NCBI GenBank assembly: GCA_035943635.1
Contig: DASZBX010000105.1
Span: 124,001 to 188,000, forward strand
Source: DASZBX01 sp035943635
GTDB lineage: Bacteria; Actinomycetota; Actinomycetes; Streptomycetales; Catenulisporaceae
Length of the DNA: 64,000 nt
Direction of reading: 5' to 3'
In this document: positions 25,933 through 34,891 of the stretch, piece by piece
Position numbering within the stretch: the first letter of the stretch is position 1
How the letters are laid out: the number at the start of each line of letters is the position of its first letter
Translations under genes and position numbers: made by a program
The notes under the pieces: model-generated
The model's database searches: none
Told to the model about the DNA's origin: nothing
The model's input: the letters and a program-made list of their open reading frames with translations, nothing else

Positions 25933-26550
25933 TCAGTTCACCAGGTTGTCCGGGGACCGGTACCAGGAGTCCAGAGCGACCGGAGTGGTCTGCATCGCGG
26001 TGGCCACCTGCTCCCACGGCATCGGGTCCAGGCCGCCGGCGGCCAGGCCGACCACCTCGCGCAGCATCGCGTCCACCACCCGGCGCGCCTTGACCAGCGA
26101 CGTCAGGGCGTTCTCGTACGAGCTGCGGTCGACCTCGCGGATGGTCATCGGCAACCAGCCGTTGATCATGCCGATGAACTGGCGGCGCAGGTTCTGGTCC
26201 AGCTCGCCCGGGATCGTGACCGTACCGTCGCACCGGACCTCGGCCAGCAGCAATCCCTGCGCATCCCGGACGACGGCCCGCACGGTCTGGTAGCTTGCAT
26301 ACCGATGCGTCGACGGGTCGTTGGACAGGTTGTGCCCGGCCAGCTGCTCGGCGAAGTCCCGCAACCTGGGTGCGATCGAGACGGCGTAGGCGCGGAAGGA
26401 CTCCGAGTTGAACGAGCCGCCGCCCTCGATCAGCGCCTGTGGCGGGTTGACCACCTCGACCCCCGCGGTGGTCCACTGGCCGAATCCGCGGTCGGTGTCA
26501 GGAATGACGACGTCGTAATCGATGCGATCGGGTCGGTAGAACCTGGTCAT
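25933..26550 (-). CDS. Hypothetical protein
   Basis: A 205-residue soluble protein of unrecognised family. It begins MTRFYRPDRIDYDVVIPDTD and contains a mixed alpha/beta region with GSFNSESFRAYAVSIAPRL, a hydrophobic beta stretch AVVRDAQGLLLAEVRCDGTVTIPGE and helical segments rich in Met and Val toward the end. No signal peptide or membrane helix is seen. Start ATG 26550 has GGGAAG at suitable distance; upstream in-frame codons lack one. It lies downstream of the YceI-like gene on the same strand, but 274 bases away, so cotranscription is uncertain. Confidence 0.55.
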   Translation of the reverse strand: MTRFYRPDRIDYDVVIPDTDRGFGQWTTAGVEVVNPPQALIEGGGSFNSESFRAYAVSIAPRLRDFAEQLAGHNLSNDPSTHRYASYQTVRAVVRDAQGLLLAEVRCDGTVTIPGELDQNLRRQFIGMINGWLPMTIREVDRSSYENALTSLVKARRVVDAMLREVVGLAAGGLDPMPWEQVATAMQTTPVALDSWYRSPDNLVN

Positions 26551-26824
26551 CTCGTCACTTCCCTCTATGTCGGGCTCATTCTGGCGAGGGAGCGGTAACG
26601 GGAGGTGAACAATACCTGTCCGGATATACAACACGGAGCGGCTTTCGCCGACCGGATATTCGATCGTTGCCATCGAACCCTGATGGAAGGCGCGAGTGTA
26701 GACGGCGTGTAAACTCTCGTCGACGCGCAGGTCGAACGTGTTCGCAGACGGCCTCGCGAGGGGTCGCCGCCCGTGTTCTTGCCGACACTCCAGTCGGCGT
26801 ATTCGTCCGCTGACGAACCCGCCC

Positions 26825-27253
26825 CTACCGGACGAACCGGGCCCCGACCCGCAACAGTCCGCCGAACGGGGCCGGCGGCAGGCCGACCAGGGCGATCCGC
26901 AGCCCGTCCGCGCCGTCCTCGATGATCCGCCCGCGCATGGCCAGCACGCTCGGCTCGACCTCGTCCATGCCCACCGTGGTCAGCTCCGCCTCGAGCGTAC
27001 ATCGGTGGTTGCCCAGCGAGACGAAGTCGGTCAGGGTCAGGCGTACCGAGGTGATCTTGGTCAGGGCGACCACGATCTCCGCGGCGGACAGGTGCAGCGG
27101 GTCGCGCAGCTCGAAGGTCCCGTCCACCAGCGGGAGCCCGCGCAGGCCGCGCCGGTGCGGCAGGATCCGGTCCAGCACGCCCGTCCGGCCCAGGGCCACG
27201 CAGCCGTGGCCGCCGTCCAGCCGCCACGTTCCCACAGTCTCCAGAGCGCTCAC
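26825..27253 (-). CDS. Small protein, possibly YceI-like
   Basis: A 142-residue protein starting at GTG 27253, with an excellent GGAAGGAGG site. It opens with TWRLDGGHGCVALGRTG and contains alternating strands (GTFELRDPLHLSAAEIVVAL, then SVRLTLTDFVSLGNH). This pattern vaguely resembles the lipid-binding YceI beta-barrel, where W.xD..H opens the domain, but the hallmark later strand (DFFDVEKYPTITF) is not visible. It is cytosolic as no signal is present. Neighbouring genes give no clear functional hint. Confidence 0.5.
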   Translation of the reverse strand: MSALETVGTWRLDGGHGCVALGRTGVLDRILPHRRGLRGLPLVDGTFELRDPLHLSAAEIVVALTKITSVRLTLTDFVSLGNHRCTLEAELTTVGMDEVEPSVLAMRGRIIEDGADGLRIALVGLPPAPFGGLLRVGARFVR

Positions 27254-27404
27254 CGCTCCTCCTTCCGCGACGTAGCCAGGAGCCGACCGGGCGGCAGGCC
27301 AGGCCACCGCTGTAACGCCCGGTCGAGGCTCCCGTAGTGCCCAACTGTGGTGCATCTTGCTATGAATTGCTTAAGAGCACGGTAAGCACCGGGTTGGAAT
27401 CCTG

Positions 27405-28883
27405 TTACGTTTCCACGATGTGATGGGAGAAGCGCTCGCGCGCGGCCGACCAGTGGTCGTGGTCGAAGTCGCCGTTGCCCAGCGCGTCCGCGGCCTCGTA
27501 GCCCATCAGCATCGCGTGGTGGGTGTTGTCCGGGGTGAACAGGCCGTGCCGGCCGAACGTGGTCACCGTGCGCAGGCCGGCCACCCAGTCCTCCAGCACC
27601 GCCAGGTTCTCCCGGTACCCGCGCTGGTACACCGGGTAGACGTTGCGCAGTCGCTTGACCTGGACCCACTGCAGGTTCAGCGGGGGCAGGCCGGTGCGGT
27701 TGACCGTGTCCTTGGCGATCTCGGCGAGCTCGTCGTCGGAGGCGTTCCAGATGTCGTCGCCTATGTCGCACGGCAGCTCGAAGCACACCACCGAGCGGTC
27801 CTCGGGGTCCTCCGGGTTGATCCGGTGGTTGGCCGGCTCGGAGATCCGGCTGACCGGGCTCTCGCCGTCCGGCAGGTAGTGCACGTCGTGCTTGGTCCAC
27901 CGGCCGCCGCCGTGCACCGCGTAGACCAGGACGATCGCCCGGAACTTCAGGTTCCCACTGGCCTCCACAGCCTCGTACGGCGCGCCCGGCGAGGTCATCC
28001 GGGCCAGCAGCGGCAGCGGCACGGTGGAGAAGATGTGCCGGGCCTCCAGCCAGCCGCCGCCGGCCCAGTGGTCCGCGCCGGACCAGCCGCCGCGGTCCGC
28101 GGCCATCGAGTGGTACTCGGATCGGCCCAGGCGCACCGCGATGCTGTCCTCGCCCACGTCCAGCCGCTCGACGATCGCGCCCAGCCGCAGCTGCGCGCCC
28201 GCGGTCACCGCCGCGTCGGCCAGGTTCTCGCACAGCTGGCCGAAGCCGCGGCGCGGGTAGAGGTAGGCCAGCGACTCGTTCGACATGGCCGAGCGGACCG
28301 AGCGCACCAGCGCGGCCAGCGCGGTCGGCGCCCCGGCCTTGCGCCGGGCCTGGTCCGCGTCCAGCTCGTCCCCGGTCAGACCCCAGAGCTTGCGTGCGTA
28401 CGGCGCGTAGACCTGCTCGTACAGGGTCGGGCCGAAGCCGGCCCGCATCAGGTCCGCGTAGGTGTCCGGGTTCTCCGGGGCCTTGGACCGGCGCCACGGG
28501 GTGGAGATCGCCTCGATCGCGGCCCGGGCCATCGGCACCGCGGGCAGCGCCCGGGCCAGCTCGCGCGGTTTGAACGGATAGGTGATCCAGCGCTTGCCCA
28601 GCAGCAGCCGGCCGTCCCGGTACCGGGTCTGCAGGTCCGAGCCCATCAGGAAGCGCAGGTCGGCCAGCACGTAGGCGGGCATGTCCGGGTTCAGCCGGTG
28701 GCTGCCGTAGTCCACCCGCATCCCGGCCACGTCGAAGGAGGCGGCCATGCCGCCGACCGACTCGGCCCGGTCGAGCACGAGGACGGACAGCCCGCGGCGG
28801 GCGGCCCGCCAGGCCGCGGCCAGTCCGGCCGGGCCGGCGCCCAGCACGACGAGGTCGTTCTTGCTGCTACTCACTAGTGCCAT
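27405..28883 (-). CDS. FAD-dependent amine oxidase-like/protoporphyrinogen oxidase-like protein
   Basis: A 492-residue flavoprotein of the amine oxidase superfamily. The N-terminal Rossmann segment reads LVVLGAGPAGLAAAWRAARR (GxGxxG) with an acidic residue near LVLDRAESVGG binding the FAD ribose. VDYGSHRLNPDMPAYV and FGRHGLFTPDNTHHAML match the loops used in protoporphyrinogen oxidase, UDP-galactopyranose mutase and hopanoid-related (HpnE) subfamilies. The start is ATG 28883, with GTG 28874 as an alternative. Substrate and pathway cannot be fixed from the sequence; no haem, hopanoid or wall-sugar genes adjoin it. Confidence 0.75.
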   Translation of the reverse strand: MALVSSSKNDLVVLGAGPAGLAAAWRAARRGLSVLVLDRAESVGGMAASFDVAGMRVDYGSHRLNPDMPAYVLADLRFLMGSDLQTRYRDGRLLLGKRWITYPFKPRELARALPAVPMARAAIEAISTPWRRSKAPENPDTYADLMRAGFGPTLYEQVYAPYARKLWGLTGDELDADQARRKAGAPTALAALVRSVRSAMSNESLAYLYPRRGFGQLCENLADAAVTAGAQLRLGAIVERLDVGEDSIAVRLGRSEYHSMAADRGGWSGADHWAGGGWLEARHIFSTVPLPLLARMTSPGAPYEAVEASGNLKFRAIVLVYAVHGGGRWTKHDVHYLPDGESPVSRISEPANHRINPEDPEDRSVVCFELPCDIGDDIWNASDDELAEIAKDTVNRTGLPPLNLQWVQVKRLRNVYPVYQRGYRENLAVLEDWVAGLRTVTTFGRHGLFTPDNTHHAMLMGYEAADALGNGDFDHDHWSAARERFSHHIVET

Positions 28884-29008
28884 CACCCATGCTCGTAAGC
28901 GTAGTGCGCGTCAGGCCTCGCCGCGGACCGGATTCACCGTGTCGTGACGTGGGGTCGAACACCGGGCCCGGTGGCCCGGACGGGCCGCGGAACCGGCAGG
29001 AACGTGGG

Positions 29009-30106
29009 TCAACTCTGGTTCAGCCGCGGCATCAGGACTTCGACGGTGATGAGTTTAAGCGCCGCCGCCGTCGGGATGGCCACCAGTGCGCCGACAATCC
29101 CGAGGAGTGAGCCGCCGATCAGCACCGCGACCACGGTGACGATCGGCGGGACGTTCACCGCGTGCCGCATCACCTTCGGCAGCAGGAGGTAGTCCTCGGT
29201 CAGCCGGAAGGCGATGTAGAAGATCAGGGTGGCCACCGCGACCGGCACCGAGTTCGACAGCGCGACCAGGGTCACGATCGCGCCGCCGATGGTCGAGCCG
29301 ATCACCGGGATCATGTCCATCAGCGCGACCAGCAGGCCGAGGGCGGCCGGGTACGGGATGCCCAGCGCGGCCGTCCAGACGAAGGTGGCCGCGCCGGCGA
29401 TCGAGGCGTTCACCAGCGACCCGAGCATATACCGGCCGACCTGGGACAGGATCTCGTCGCCGAGCCGGCGCACCCGGTCGCGCCGGGAGGCCGGCACGGT
29501 GCGGTAGGCGGTGCGCACGATCTGCGGCAGCCCGGCCAGGAAGTAGATGGTCAGCGCGACCACGGCCAGGGTGGAGGTCAGCGTGGACAGCACGTACTTG
29601 CCGGTGCCGACCAGGTCGTTGACCGCGTTCGCGCCCAGGCCCCGGGAGGAGAGCGCGGCCTGGACCTTGCTGACCACGTGGTACTTGGTCTCCAACTGGC
29701 CGAGCCAGGTGTTGCGGTTCTGGATCTCCTCGAGCACGTGCGGGATCCCGTTGACCAGTGCGGTGACCTCCTCGGCCACCGGCGGCACGATCGCGGCCAG
29801 GAACCCGGCCATCACCCCGAGCACGCCGAGCCCGACCACCAGCACCGCGCCCCAGCGGGGCAGCTCGAACGGCAGCCGGCTCTGCCGGGTCAGGGCGGTG
29901 ACTATCGGGTTGAGCGAGACGGCGAAGAACGCGGCCAGCAGGACCAGGGTGAGCACCGACCCGGCCGCGGCCACGGTCTGCACCAGCAGGTAGGCCGACA
30001 GCGCGCCGGCGGCCAGGCCGAAGGCGTAGGTGAAGTAGGACACCGGGCGTTCGCCGGCCGGGGTCCGGGCCGGCAGGCCCGGTCCGGGGCCTGCTTCGTC
30101 AGCCAT
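29009..30106 (-). CDS. AI-2E family transporter (PF01594)
   Basis: A 365-residue integral membrane protein of the AI-2E/UPF0118 family. It shows paired helices near the N-terminus (FGLAAGALSAYLLVQTV and AGSVLTLVLLAAFFAVSLNPIV), a soluble periplasm-side segment (GIPHVLEEIQNRNTWLGQLE), and the conserved C-terminal helices with GLLVALMDMIPVIGSTIGG and IVGALVAIPTAAALKLI, whose GxxxDxIPxxG is the family signature. Members act in various exports, including autoinducer-2 and Na+/Li+:H+ antiport; the substrate here is unknown. ATG 30106 is my start; an in-frame GTG 30136 is possible. It is preceded on the same strand by a GroES-like gene 39 bases upstream, so they may be cotranscribed. Confidence 0.88.
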   Translation of the reverse strand: MADEAGPGPGLPARTPAGERPVSYFTYAFGLAAGALSAYLLVQTVAAAGSVLTLVLLAAFFAVSLNPIVTALTRQSRLPFELPRWGAVLVVGLGVLGVMAGFLAAIVPPVAEEVTALVNGIPHVLEEIQNRNTWLGQLETKYHVVSKVQAALSSRGLGANAVNDLVGTGKYVLSTLTSTLAVVALTIYFLAGLPQIVRTAYRTVPASRRDRVRRLGDEILSQVGRYMLGSLVNASIAGAATFVWTAALGIPYPAALGLLVALMDMIPVIGSTIGGAIVTLVALSNSVPVAVATLIFYIAFRLTEDYLLLPKVMRHAVNVPPIVTVVAVLIGGSLLGIVGALVAIPTAAALKLITVEVLMPRLNQS

Positions 30107-30145
30107 GGCGCCTCTCGTCGTCTCCCGGGCCGTCACCGGCCGGAT

Positions 30146-30481
30146 TCACAGGTAGAGGCCGGTGGCTCCGGTGCCCTCGCCCAGGCGCTCGGCGGCCACC
30201 GCGTGGATGTCGCGCTCGCGCAGCAGGACGTAGTCGACCCCGCGGACCTCGATCTCGGCCCGCTCCTCCGGGTCGTACAATACCCGGTCGCCGATTTCCA
30301 CGGTGCGCACGTTCTGCCCGATCGCGACCACCTGGGCCCAGGCCAGGCGCCGGGCGACCTGGGCGGTGGCCGGGATCAGGATCCCGCCGCTGGAGCGCCG
30401 TTCCCCCTCGGCCCCCTCGGCCCGCACCAACACCCGGTCGTGCAGCATCTTGATCGGCAGCTTGTCGTCGCGCGAGCTCAT
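30146..30481 (-). CDS. GroES-like co-chaperonin family protein
   Basis: A 111-residue Cpn10-fold protein: PIKMLHDRVLVRAEG opens the beta-barrel, the mobile-loop region carries SSGGILIPATAQ, and VEIGDRVLYDPEERAEIEVRGVDYVLLRERDI forms the second half, matching GroES. It is about 10 residues longer than GroES, with a C-terminal tail rich in Gly and Leu. No groEL lies nearby. Actinobacteria often have such GroES-like paralogues apart from the groESL operon; some are annotated as GroES co-chaperonin without partner. Whether it works with GroEL is not known. The start is ATG 30481. Confidence 0.85.
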   Translation of the reverse strand: MSSRDDKLPIKMLHDRVLVRAEGAEGERRSSGGILIPATAQVARRLAWAQVVAIGQNVRTVEIGDRVLYDPEERAEIEVRGVDYVLLRERDIHAVAAERLGEGTGATGLYL

Positions 30482-30609
30482 CTTTTTAAGATACCTGATC
30501 AGCCCGCCCCGGCATTCCGGCGTGTTTTATTCTGTTTTGGGCATACACGCGTTACTACGTGGGCACACTAGCCGACATGCGTGAAAGTTCCGTTTCCTCC
30601 CCTAGCTTC

Positions 30610-31035
30610 TCAGGACCGGTGGCGTGATGTCCGCACGGCTGCCAGAACCGCGACCGCGCCGGCCGCGGCGCCCGCCGCGAGCACCGCGCGCGTCCGTCGG
30701 ACCCGCCCGCTGCCCGGCTCGACGAACCCGCCCTTGATCCCGCGCCCGGCCTGCCGGGCCAGGGTCCGCGGGCTCAGCCGCTCCTGCAGTTCGTCCAGGG
30801 TGCCGGCCAGCCGGGCCCTGGTCGCGCCCAGGTCGGCCTCTATCTGGGCCGGGGACCTGGTGTCCCGGTCCGCCTCGCCGTCCGGCCGCTGATCCGCGCC
30901 GTCGTGGTACGGCGCCCGGACCGGCGCCGGGGCGTCCGCGCCGAGCACCAGCACCGGGTTCGCCGCCGCGGTGCCCTTGTAGGCGTCGTCGGCCACCGGG
31001 CCGGGCACGGTCCAAGCACTCTTCTTCTCGGACAA
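30610..31035 (-). CDS. DUF3618 membrane-anchored protein
   Basis: A 141-residue protein. The central region SPAQIEADLGATRARLAGTLDELQERLSPRTLARQ is the DUF3618 signature, a short helical motif found in actinobacteria, followed by a basic patch and a C-terminal hydrophobic segment AVLAAGAAAGAVAVLAAVRTS that likely anchors it in the membrane. The start is TTG 31035, with GGAGGAA just upstream. DUF3618 proteins usually accompany phage-holin-superfamily and stress genes; no such partner is seen here. It diverges from the bcp peroxiredoxin gene. Confidence 0.72.
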   Translation of the reverse strand: MSEKKSAWTVPGPVADDAYKGTAAANPVLVLGADAPAPVRAPYHDGADQRPDGEADRDTRSPAQIEADLGATRARLAGTLDELQERLSPRTLARQAGRGIKGGFVEPGSGRVRRTRAVLAAGAAAGAVAVLAAVRTSRHRS

Positions 31036-31232
31036 GGATTCCTCCACAGGTCGCTGTCCTGGTCTCGTACAGACGTGCGCATACCCAGCCTGGGCGGGCG
31101 ATCGCGGGCGCCCGCGCCGAATCACCCGTCCGGCGGATGGGCCGGGGGCCGGGGGCGGCAAGTATCAGCCCTCGCGCCGTCGGGGCCGCGTCACCACCGG
31201 AACGCACGGGAGCCGCTACTAAGCTGGGCGGC

Positions 31233-31721
31233 ATGACTGACGGCACGCAAGCACCGAAGCAACTCCAGCCGGGCGACACCGCGCCCGCGTTCACCCTGCA
31301 GGACGCCGACGACAAGCCGGTCTCGCTGTCCGACTACCTCGGGCGGAAGGTCATCGTCTACGTCTATCCGGCCGCGATGACGCCGGGCTGCACCAAGCAG
31401 GCCTGTGACTTCCGCGACTCGCTCCAGTCGCTGGCCGCCTCCGGGTACGCCGTGCTCGGCCTGTCCCCGGACAAGCCGGCCAAGCTGGCCAAGTTCCGCG
31501 AGCGCGACGCGGTGAACTTCCCGCTGCTGTCCGACCCGGACAAGGCCACCCTGACCGCCTACGCCGCCTTCGGGGAGAAGAAGCTGTACGGCAAGGTGGT
31601 GACCGGCGTGATCAGGTCCACCTTCGTGATCGACGAGGCCGGCAAGGTGAGCCTGGCCCAGTACAACGTCAAGGCCACCGGCCACGTCGCGAAACTGCGA
31701 CGTGACCTGGGCCTCGACTAG
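31233..31721 (+). CDS. bcp: Thioredoxin-dependent peroxiredoxin, Bcp/PrxQ type
   Basis: A 162-residue peroxidase that reduces hydroperoxides with electrons from thioredoxin. The active-site run TPGCTKQACDF holds the peroxidatic cysteine (second residue after Pro-Gly) and a resolving cysteine five residues later, the arrangement of PrxQ/Bcp. GDTAPAFTLQD at the N-terminus is typical. The start is ATG 31233. It is divergent from the DUF3618 gene, sharing about 200 bp, and convergent with the secreted protein at 31783. Confidence 0.93.
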   Translation: MTDGTQAPKQLQPGDTAPAFTLQDADDKPVSLSDYLGRKVIVYVYPAAMTPGCTKQACDFRDSLQSLAASGYAVLGLSPDKPAKLAKFRERDAVNFPLLSDPDKATLTAYAAFGEKKLYGKVVTGVIRSTFVIDEAGKVSLAQYNVKATGHVAKLRRDLGLD

Positions 31722-31782
31722 ACGGCGGTACTGACGGTTCTGACGGCGCGAACCCCGGGTTCCCGGGCCGGCGCCGGCGGCC

Positions 31783-32880
31783 TCAGCTGCCGGCGTACCC
31801 CTGGAACCCGGGCACGTTCAGCCCGCCCGCGCTCATGAACGCGATGTCCGTGTCGACGTCCGTGAACACCACCGGGATCGGGATGGTGAAGCCCTGGGCC
31901 ACGCCCAGGATCGTGGTGATCGGCGCCGTCGGCGTCAGCGTGACCTGGACGAGGCCGTAGACGCTCGCGGTCATCGTGGTCGCCCACAGGTGCACGTTCG
32001 TCAGCAGCGTGGTCGTCCCGGATCCGGCGTTGTTGTACTGCCGCTGACCACTCGCCCCGCCGGGGTAGGAGTAGGTGACCATGGACGCGATTTCGACTTT
32101 GTCCACGGAGAAGTCCATCACCTGGACCGTGCCGGTTGTGGTCTTGACCGTGTCGACGCCGTTGAACGTCAGGCCGTACATGGTCATCGACGGGGTCTGC
32201 AGATGCCAGGGGATCTGCGCGGCCTGGTCGCCGGCCGGTGCGGCGTCGTCCTTGTGCAACGGTGCCGCGGTGGTCGGGCAGGTGGTGGCCGACGTGCCGG
32301 TGCCGGAGCCCGGCTTGAGCGGAAGCACCTTGCCGATGCCGCTCTTGGCCGGGGTCGGGTGAGCGGAACCGGCCTGCGCGAGCGCAACGGCTTGCAGCGG
32401 TCCGGCCGCAGCGGCCAGCTGGTGCTGCGTCTGCCCGCCGGTCTGCTGGTCGGAGGTGAAGATCCACTGCCAGACCCCGTTGAGCCAGCCCCACACGCCG
32501 TCGCCGCTGCTCGCGCCGGTCGGCGGGGCGGTGGGCGAGGGCGGTGTGGCCGGCGCGGTGGTCGTGGTGGTGGACGGGGCCTTGGCCGACGGGGTCGCGG
32601 TCGGCGTCGGCGCGGTGGTCGGCGCGACGGTGGGCTCGGCCGTGGCGCCGGCGGTCGGGGCCGGCTTGGTCGGGGCGCCGGTGGTCGGTTTCCCGGTGGC
32701 CGGCTTACCGATGCTGCTCGCGGTGCCGCAGGGCGTCGGCGTACTGCCCGACGATCCGGAGGCGAACGCGGTACCCGCTAGGGTCGCCGTGCACAGAAGC
32801 ACGGCCATGGTAGTGGGGACCGCCGCTGCGACCAGGGCGCGGCGGGTCTGCGCCGGCTTGGTGCGGGGGCTGGCGGACAC
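31783..32880 (-). CDS. Secreted protein, third gene of the DUF6230/DUF6114 operon
   Basis: A 365-residue protein with a signal peptide (basic residues then LVAAAVPTTMAVLLCTATLAG, cleavage probably after AFA), then about 130 residues rich in Pro, Thr, Ala and Ser (TTAPTPTATPSAKAPSTTT), then a beta-rich domain from about residue 210. That domain repeats hydrophobic strands (MTMYGLTFNGVDTVKTTTG) reminiscent of DUF6230 proteins such as the one two genes upstream. It follows the DUF6114 gene by 4 bases, so the three genes form one unit. I interpret it as an exported, perhaps wall-associated protein. Confidence 0.68.
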   Translation of the reverse strand: MSASPRTKPAQTRRALVAAAVPTTMAVLLCTATLAGTAFASGSSGSTPTPCGTASSIGKPATGKPTTGAPTKPAPTAGATAEPTVAPTTAPTPTATPSAKAPSTTTTTAPATPPSPTAPPTGASSGDGVWGWLNGVWQWIFTSDQQTGGQTQHQLAAAAGPLQAVALAQAGSAHPTPAKSGIGKVLPLKPGSGTGTSATTCPTTAAPLHKDDAAPAGDQAAQIPWHLQTPSMTMYGLTFNGVDTVKTTTGTVQVMDFSVDKVEIASMVTYSYPGGASGQRQYNNAGSGTTTLLTNVHLWATTMTASVYGLVQVTLTPTAPITTILGVAQGFTIPIPVVFTDVDTDIAFMSAGGLNVPGFQGYAGS

Positions 32881-32884
32881 GGCA

Positions 32885-33568
32885 CTAGTCCTCGGGGGTG
32901 ACGGGAGTCTGGGTCGACTCGGCGGCAGCGGCTTCGGCCGCTTCGATCTCGGCCTCGGTGAACCCGGTGCGCGAGGGTTCCGCGACGGTGGACTCCATGG
33001 TGTCGGGGTGCTGGGCGGTGTCGGGGTATAGCGGGGGGCCGGACTGCGCGATGTCAGTGTGCGTGGCGCCGAACGTGCCGGAGCCGTACGCGACGGACTG
33101 CGCAGCCTCGGCCTGCGCGGTGTTCTTCCGGGCCGTCCGGCGCTGCATCCAGGTGTCGGCGACCAGGCCCGGGCGCGGGGTCCAGGCCACGGCGAAGGAA
33201 CCGCCGAACAGCCCGCACAGCGTGCCGATCAGGAAGCCGCCGAGGTTGGTCGCCGGCAGGGCGACCAGGGACAGCAGCACCGAGGCGATCCCGGCGAAGA
33301 CCCGGTAGGCCGGGGCGGACACGGCCGAGAGCCCGAACATGATCATCAGGGCGCCGATGAACATCCCGCCGACGCCGGCGATGCCCTCGTGCACCACCAC
33401 GCCGATCGGGGAGTACGGGATCCAGATGATCTCGAGCCCGCCGAGGATCACGGACAGCCCGCCCCAGAACGGCCGCCCCCGGCGCCAGGCCCGGAAGGAG
33501 AGCCGGGCCCGGTTCAGGGCGGAGCCGACGGAGCGCTCGGGGTTGTGCTCGGAGGCGATGGTGGTCAC
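32885..33568 (-). CDS. DUF6114 membrane protein
   Basis: A 227-residue protein matching the actinobacterial DUF6114 type: RRGRPFWGGLSVILGGLEIIWIPY, then helices GGMFIGALMIMFGLSAV, YRVFAGIASVLLSLVAL and LGGFLIGTLCGLFGGSFAVAW, four in all. The last ~80 residues are cytosolic and rich in Glu, Thr and Pro. ATG 33568 is the start. It lies between the DUF6230 gene and the secreted protein; a GC hairpin upstream (33619-33671) may reduce its expression relative to the first gene. No enzymatic function is known for the family. Confidence 0.82.
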   Translation of the reverse strand: MTTIASEHNPERSVGSALNRARLSFRAWRRGRPFWGGLSVILGGLEIIWIPYSPIGVVVHEGIAGVGGMFIGALMIMFGLSAVSAPAYRVFAGIASVLLSLVALPATNLGGFLIGTLCGLFGGSFAVAWTPRPGLVADTWMQRRTARKNTAQAEAAQSVAYGSGTFGATHTDIAQSGPPLYPDTAQHPDTMESTVAEPSRTGFTEAEIEAAEAAAAESTQTPVTPED

Positions 33569-33618
33569 GGGTTACTCCGGAAGGGGTCGGAATGCCGGGG
33601 GGAGCAGAGGAACTGGTG

Positions 33619-33671
33619 CGCCGTCCGGGCCCCGCCCGCCCGTCGAGGAGGCGGGCGGAACCCGGACGGCG
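33619..33671 (-). terminator. Intercistronic hairpin (attenuating terminator) between DUF6230 and DUF6114 genes
   Basis: CGCCGTCCGGG (33619-33629) pairs with CCCGGACGGCG (33661-33671), and an inner stem CCGCCCGCC / GGCGGGCGG extends it. It follows the DUF6230 stop by 16 bases and precedes the DUF6114 start by 50, so it probably sets a higher level for the first gene. Confidence 0.6.
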
Positions 33672-33687
33672 GTCCGGTGCGCAGGGG

Positions 33688-34299
33688 TCAGGACCCGCCG
33701 CAGGGGTCGTCGCCGCCGACCTGGAGCGCGAGCGACATGCCGTTGAGAGTGAAGTCGCCGGCGTTGGTGGAGTTGGCCACCTGGTCGACGTTCGTCAGTT
33801 TGGCCACGTCGGCCTGCTGGCCGAACAGGCCCGGGGCGCCCTGGGCCGCGGACAGGGTGGACGCGTCCTGGCCGATGTTGATGTTGGTGAAGTCGGCCGA
33901 GCCGGCGTTCAGCTGCTGCATGTCGATCACCAGGTTGACCGCGGTGGCGGAGCTGGCCTTGATCGAGAGCCAGACCGTGCCCACGGCCGGGACCGGTGTC
34001 TGCACCGACTGGCACAGACCGTTGATCGTCGCAGTCTTGAACGCGGAGATCGCGACCGGGATGACCTTGCCGTTGGCGTAGATCGTGTCGGTGCTGCCGA
34101 ACTGGGCGAAGTCGGTGCCGGTGAGCGAGGTGGCGGTCAGGTGGAACGTCTGGCCCGAGACGCCGAACGAGGCGGCCAGCGCGCCGTCGGCCATCATCAC
34201 GCTGAGCGCGCCGGCGCCGACCAGGGCCGGCACCAGCACGAGGCCGAGCCGTTTCGCGGACGTCCGCCCGAGCACCTTCGTGCCCGAAGTGTCCTTCAT
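33688..34299 (-). CDS. DUF6230 exported protein
   Basis: A 203-residue protein: a signal region LGLVLVPALVGAGALSVMMADGALA cleaved probably after ALA, then a beta-rich domain with conserved DUF6230 pattern (TFHLTATSLTGTDFAQFG, IDMQQLNAGSADFTNINIGQDAS) and a final Cys-containing tail (GGDDPCGGS). ATG 34299 has a GTGGAG ribosome site six bases upstream. In streptomycetes DUF6230 and DUF6114 genes occur side by side, as here. It probably decorates the cell surface; function unknown. The 265-base upstream region carries a candidate operator (34565). Confidence 0.83.
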   Translation of the reverse strand: MKDTSGTKVLGRTSAKRLGLVLVPALVGAGALSVMMADGALAASFGVSGQTFHLTATSLTGTDFAQFGSTDTIYANGKVIPVAISAFKTATINGLCQSVQTPVPAVGTVWLSIKASSATAVNLVIDMQQLNAGSADFTNINIGQDASTLSAAQGAPGLFGQQADVAKLTNVDQVANSTNAGDFTLNGMSLALQVGGDDPCGGS

Positions 34300-34891
34300 A
34301 TGCACTCCACTTTTTCCTTGCGCGCGCCGGCGCACTGGGCCGGCGGGCGACGACCGAGGGACCGCTCGGGCCTGGCCGGTCCCGGGCGGGAGCGGCGGCG
34401 GCACGGCGGGGAGTCTTGCTTGTCGTGCGCGGGTGGTGCGCCCGGTGGGGATCGAGTGGAGGTGCGCGGGCCGCGATCGTTCTCGTGGGTGTGGGCGGCC
34501 CCCGCAGCCACTGAACCGGGTAAGGCCCGATCGTGCTGGACACCTGGGCGTAACACAAGAGTTCGTTACTGACCGGTAACCCAAGATCGCCCGGCCGCCC
34601 CCTGGTTTTCACCCCGACGGTCCCTCAGGTCGCGGTCGGCGAGGGGAGTTTCCGCTGCTAATCCGGACGAAACGGCGCGGTGCGCGGCCCGGCCGGGGCG
34701 GGCGGGGAAGGTTTTCGGCGGTGTGCGATTCGGTAAAGAATCAGTAATCCGACCTTTCGGAGGAATGGTCGGGGCAGGCTTGATCACCCCGGTGTCCGCT
34801 CCGGGTCCGCCGGTGGGGCGGCCGGCGGCGGCAGATGCGGACGTGACGCGTGGGCCCGTCGCGTGTCATCGCGCGAACTCACGGCGGAAAC
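34300..34891. other. Intergenic region, no convincing gene
   Basis: About 590 bp without a plausible gene on either strand. It contains the promoter side of the DUF6230 operon, the dyad at 34565-34580, and low-GC patches around 34715-34745. Apparent frames in this stretch have random amino acid composition. Confidence 0.5.
34565..34580. promoter_or_regulatory. Inverted repeat, candidate operator upstream of DUF6230 operon
   Basis: GTTACTGACCGGTAAC has arms GTTAC / GTAAC around six central bases. It is AT-richer than the surroundings and lies about 265 bp before the DUF6230 start. TTAC...GTAA dyads are used by several TetR-family regulators of lipid metabolism in actinobacteria; assignment is inference. 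Confidence 0.4.
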
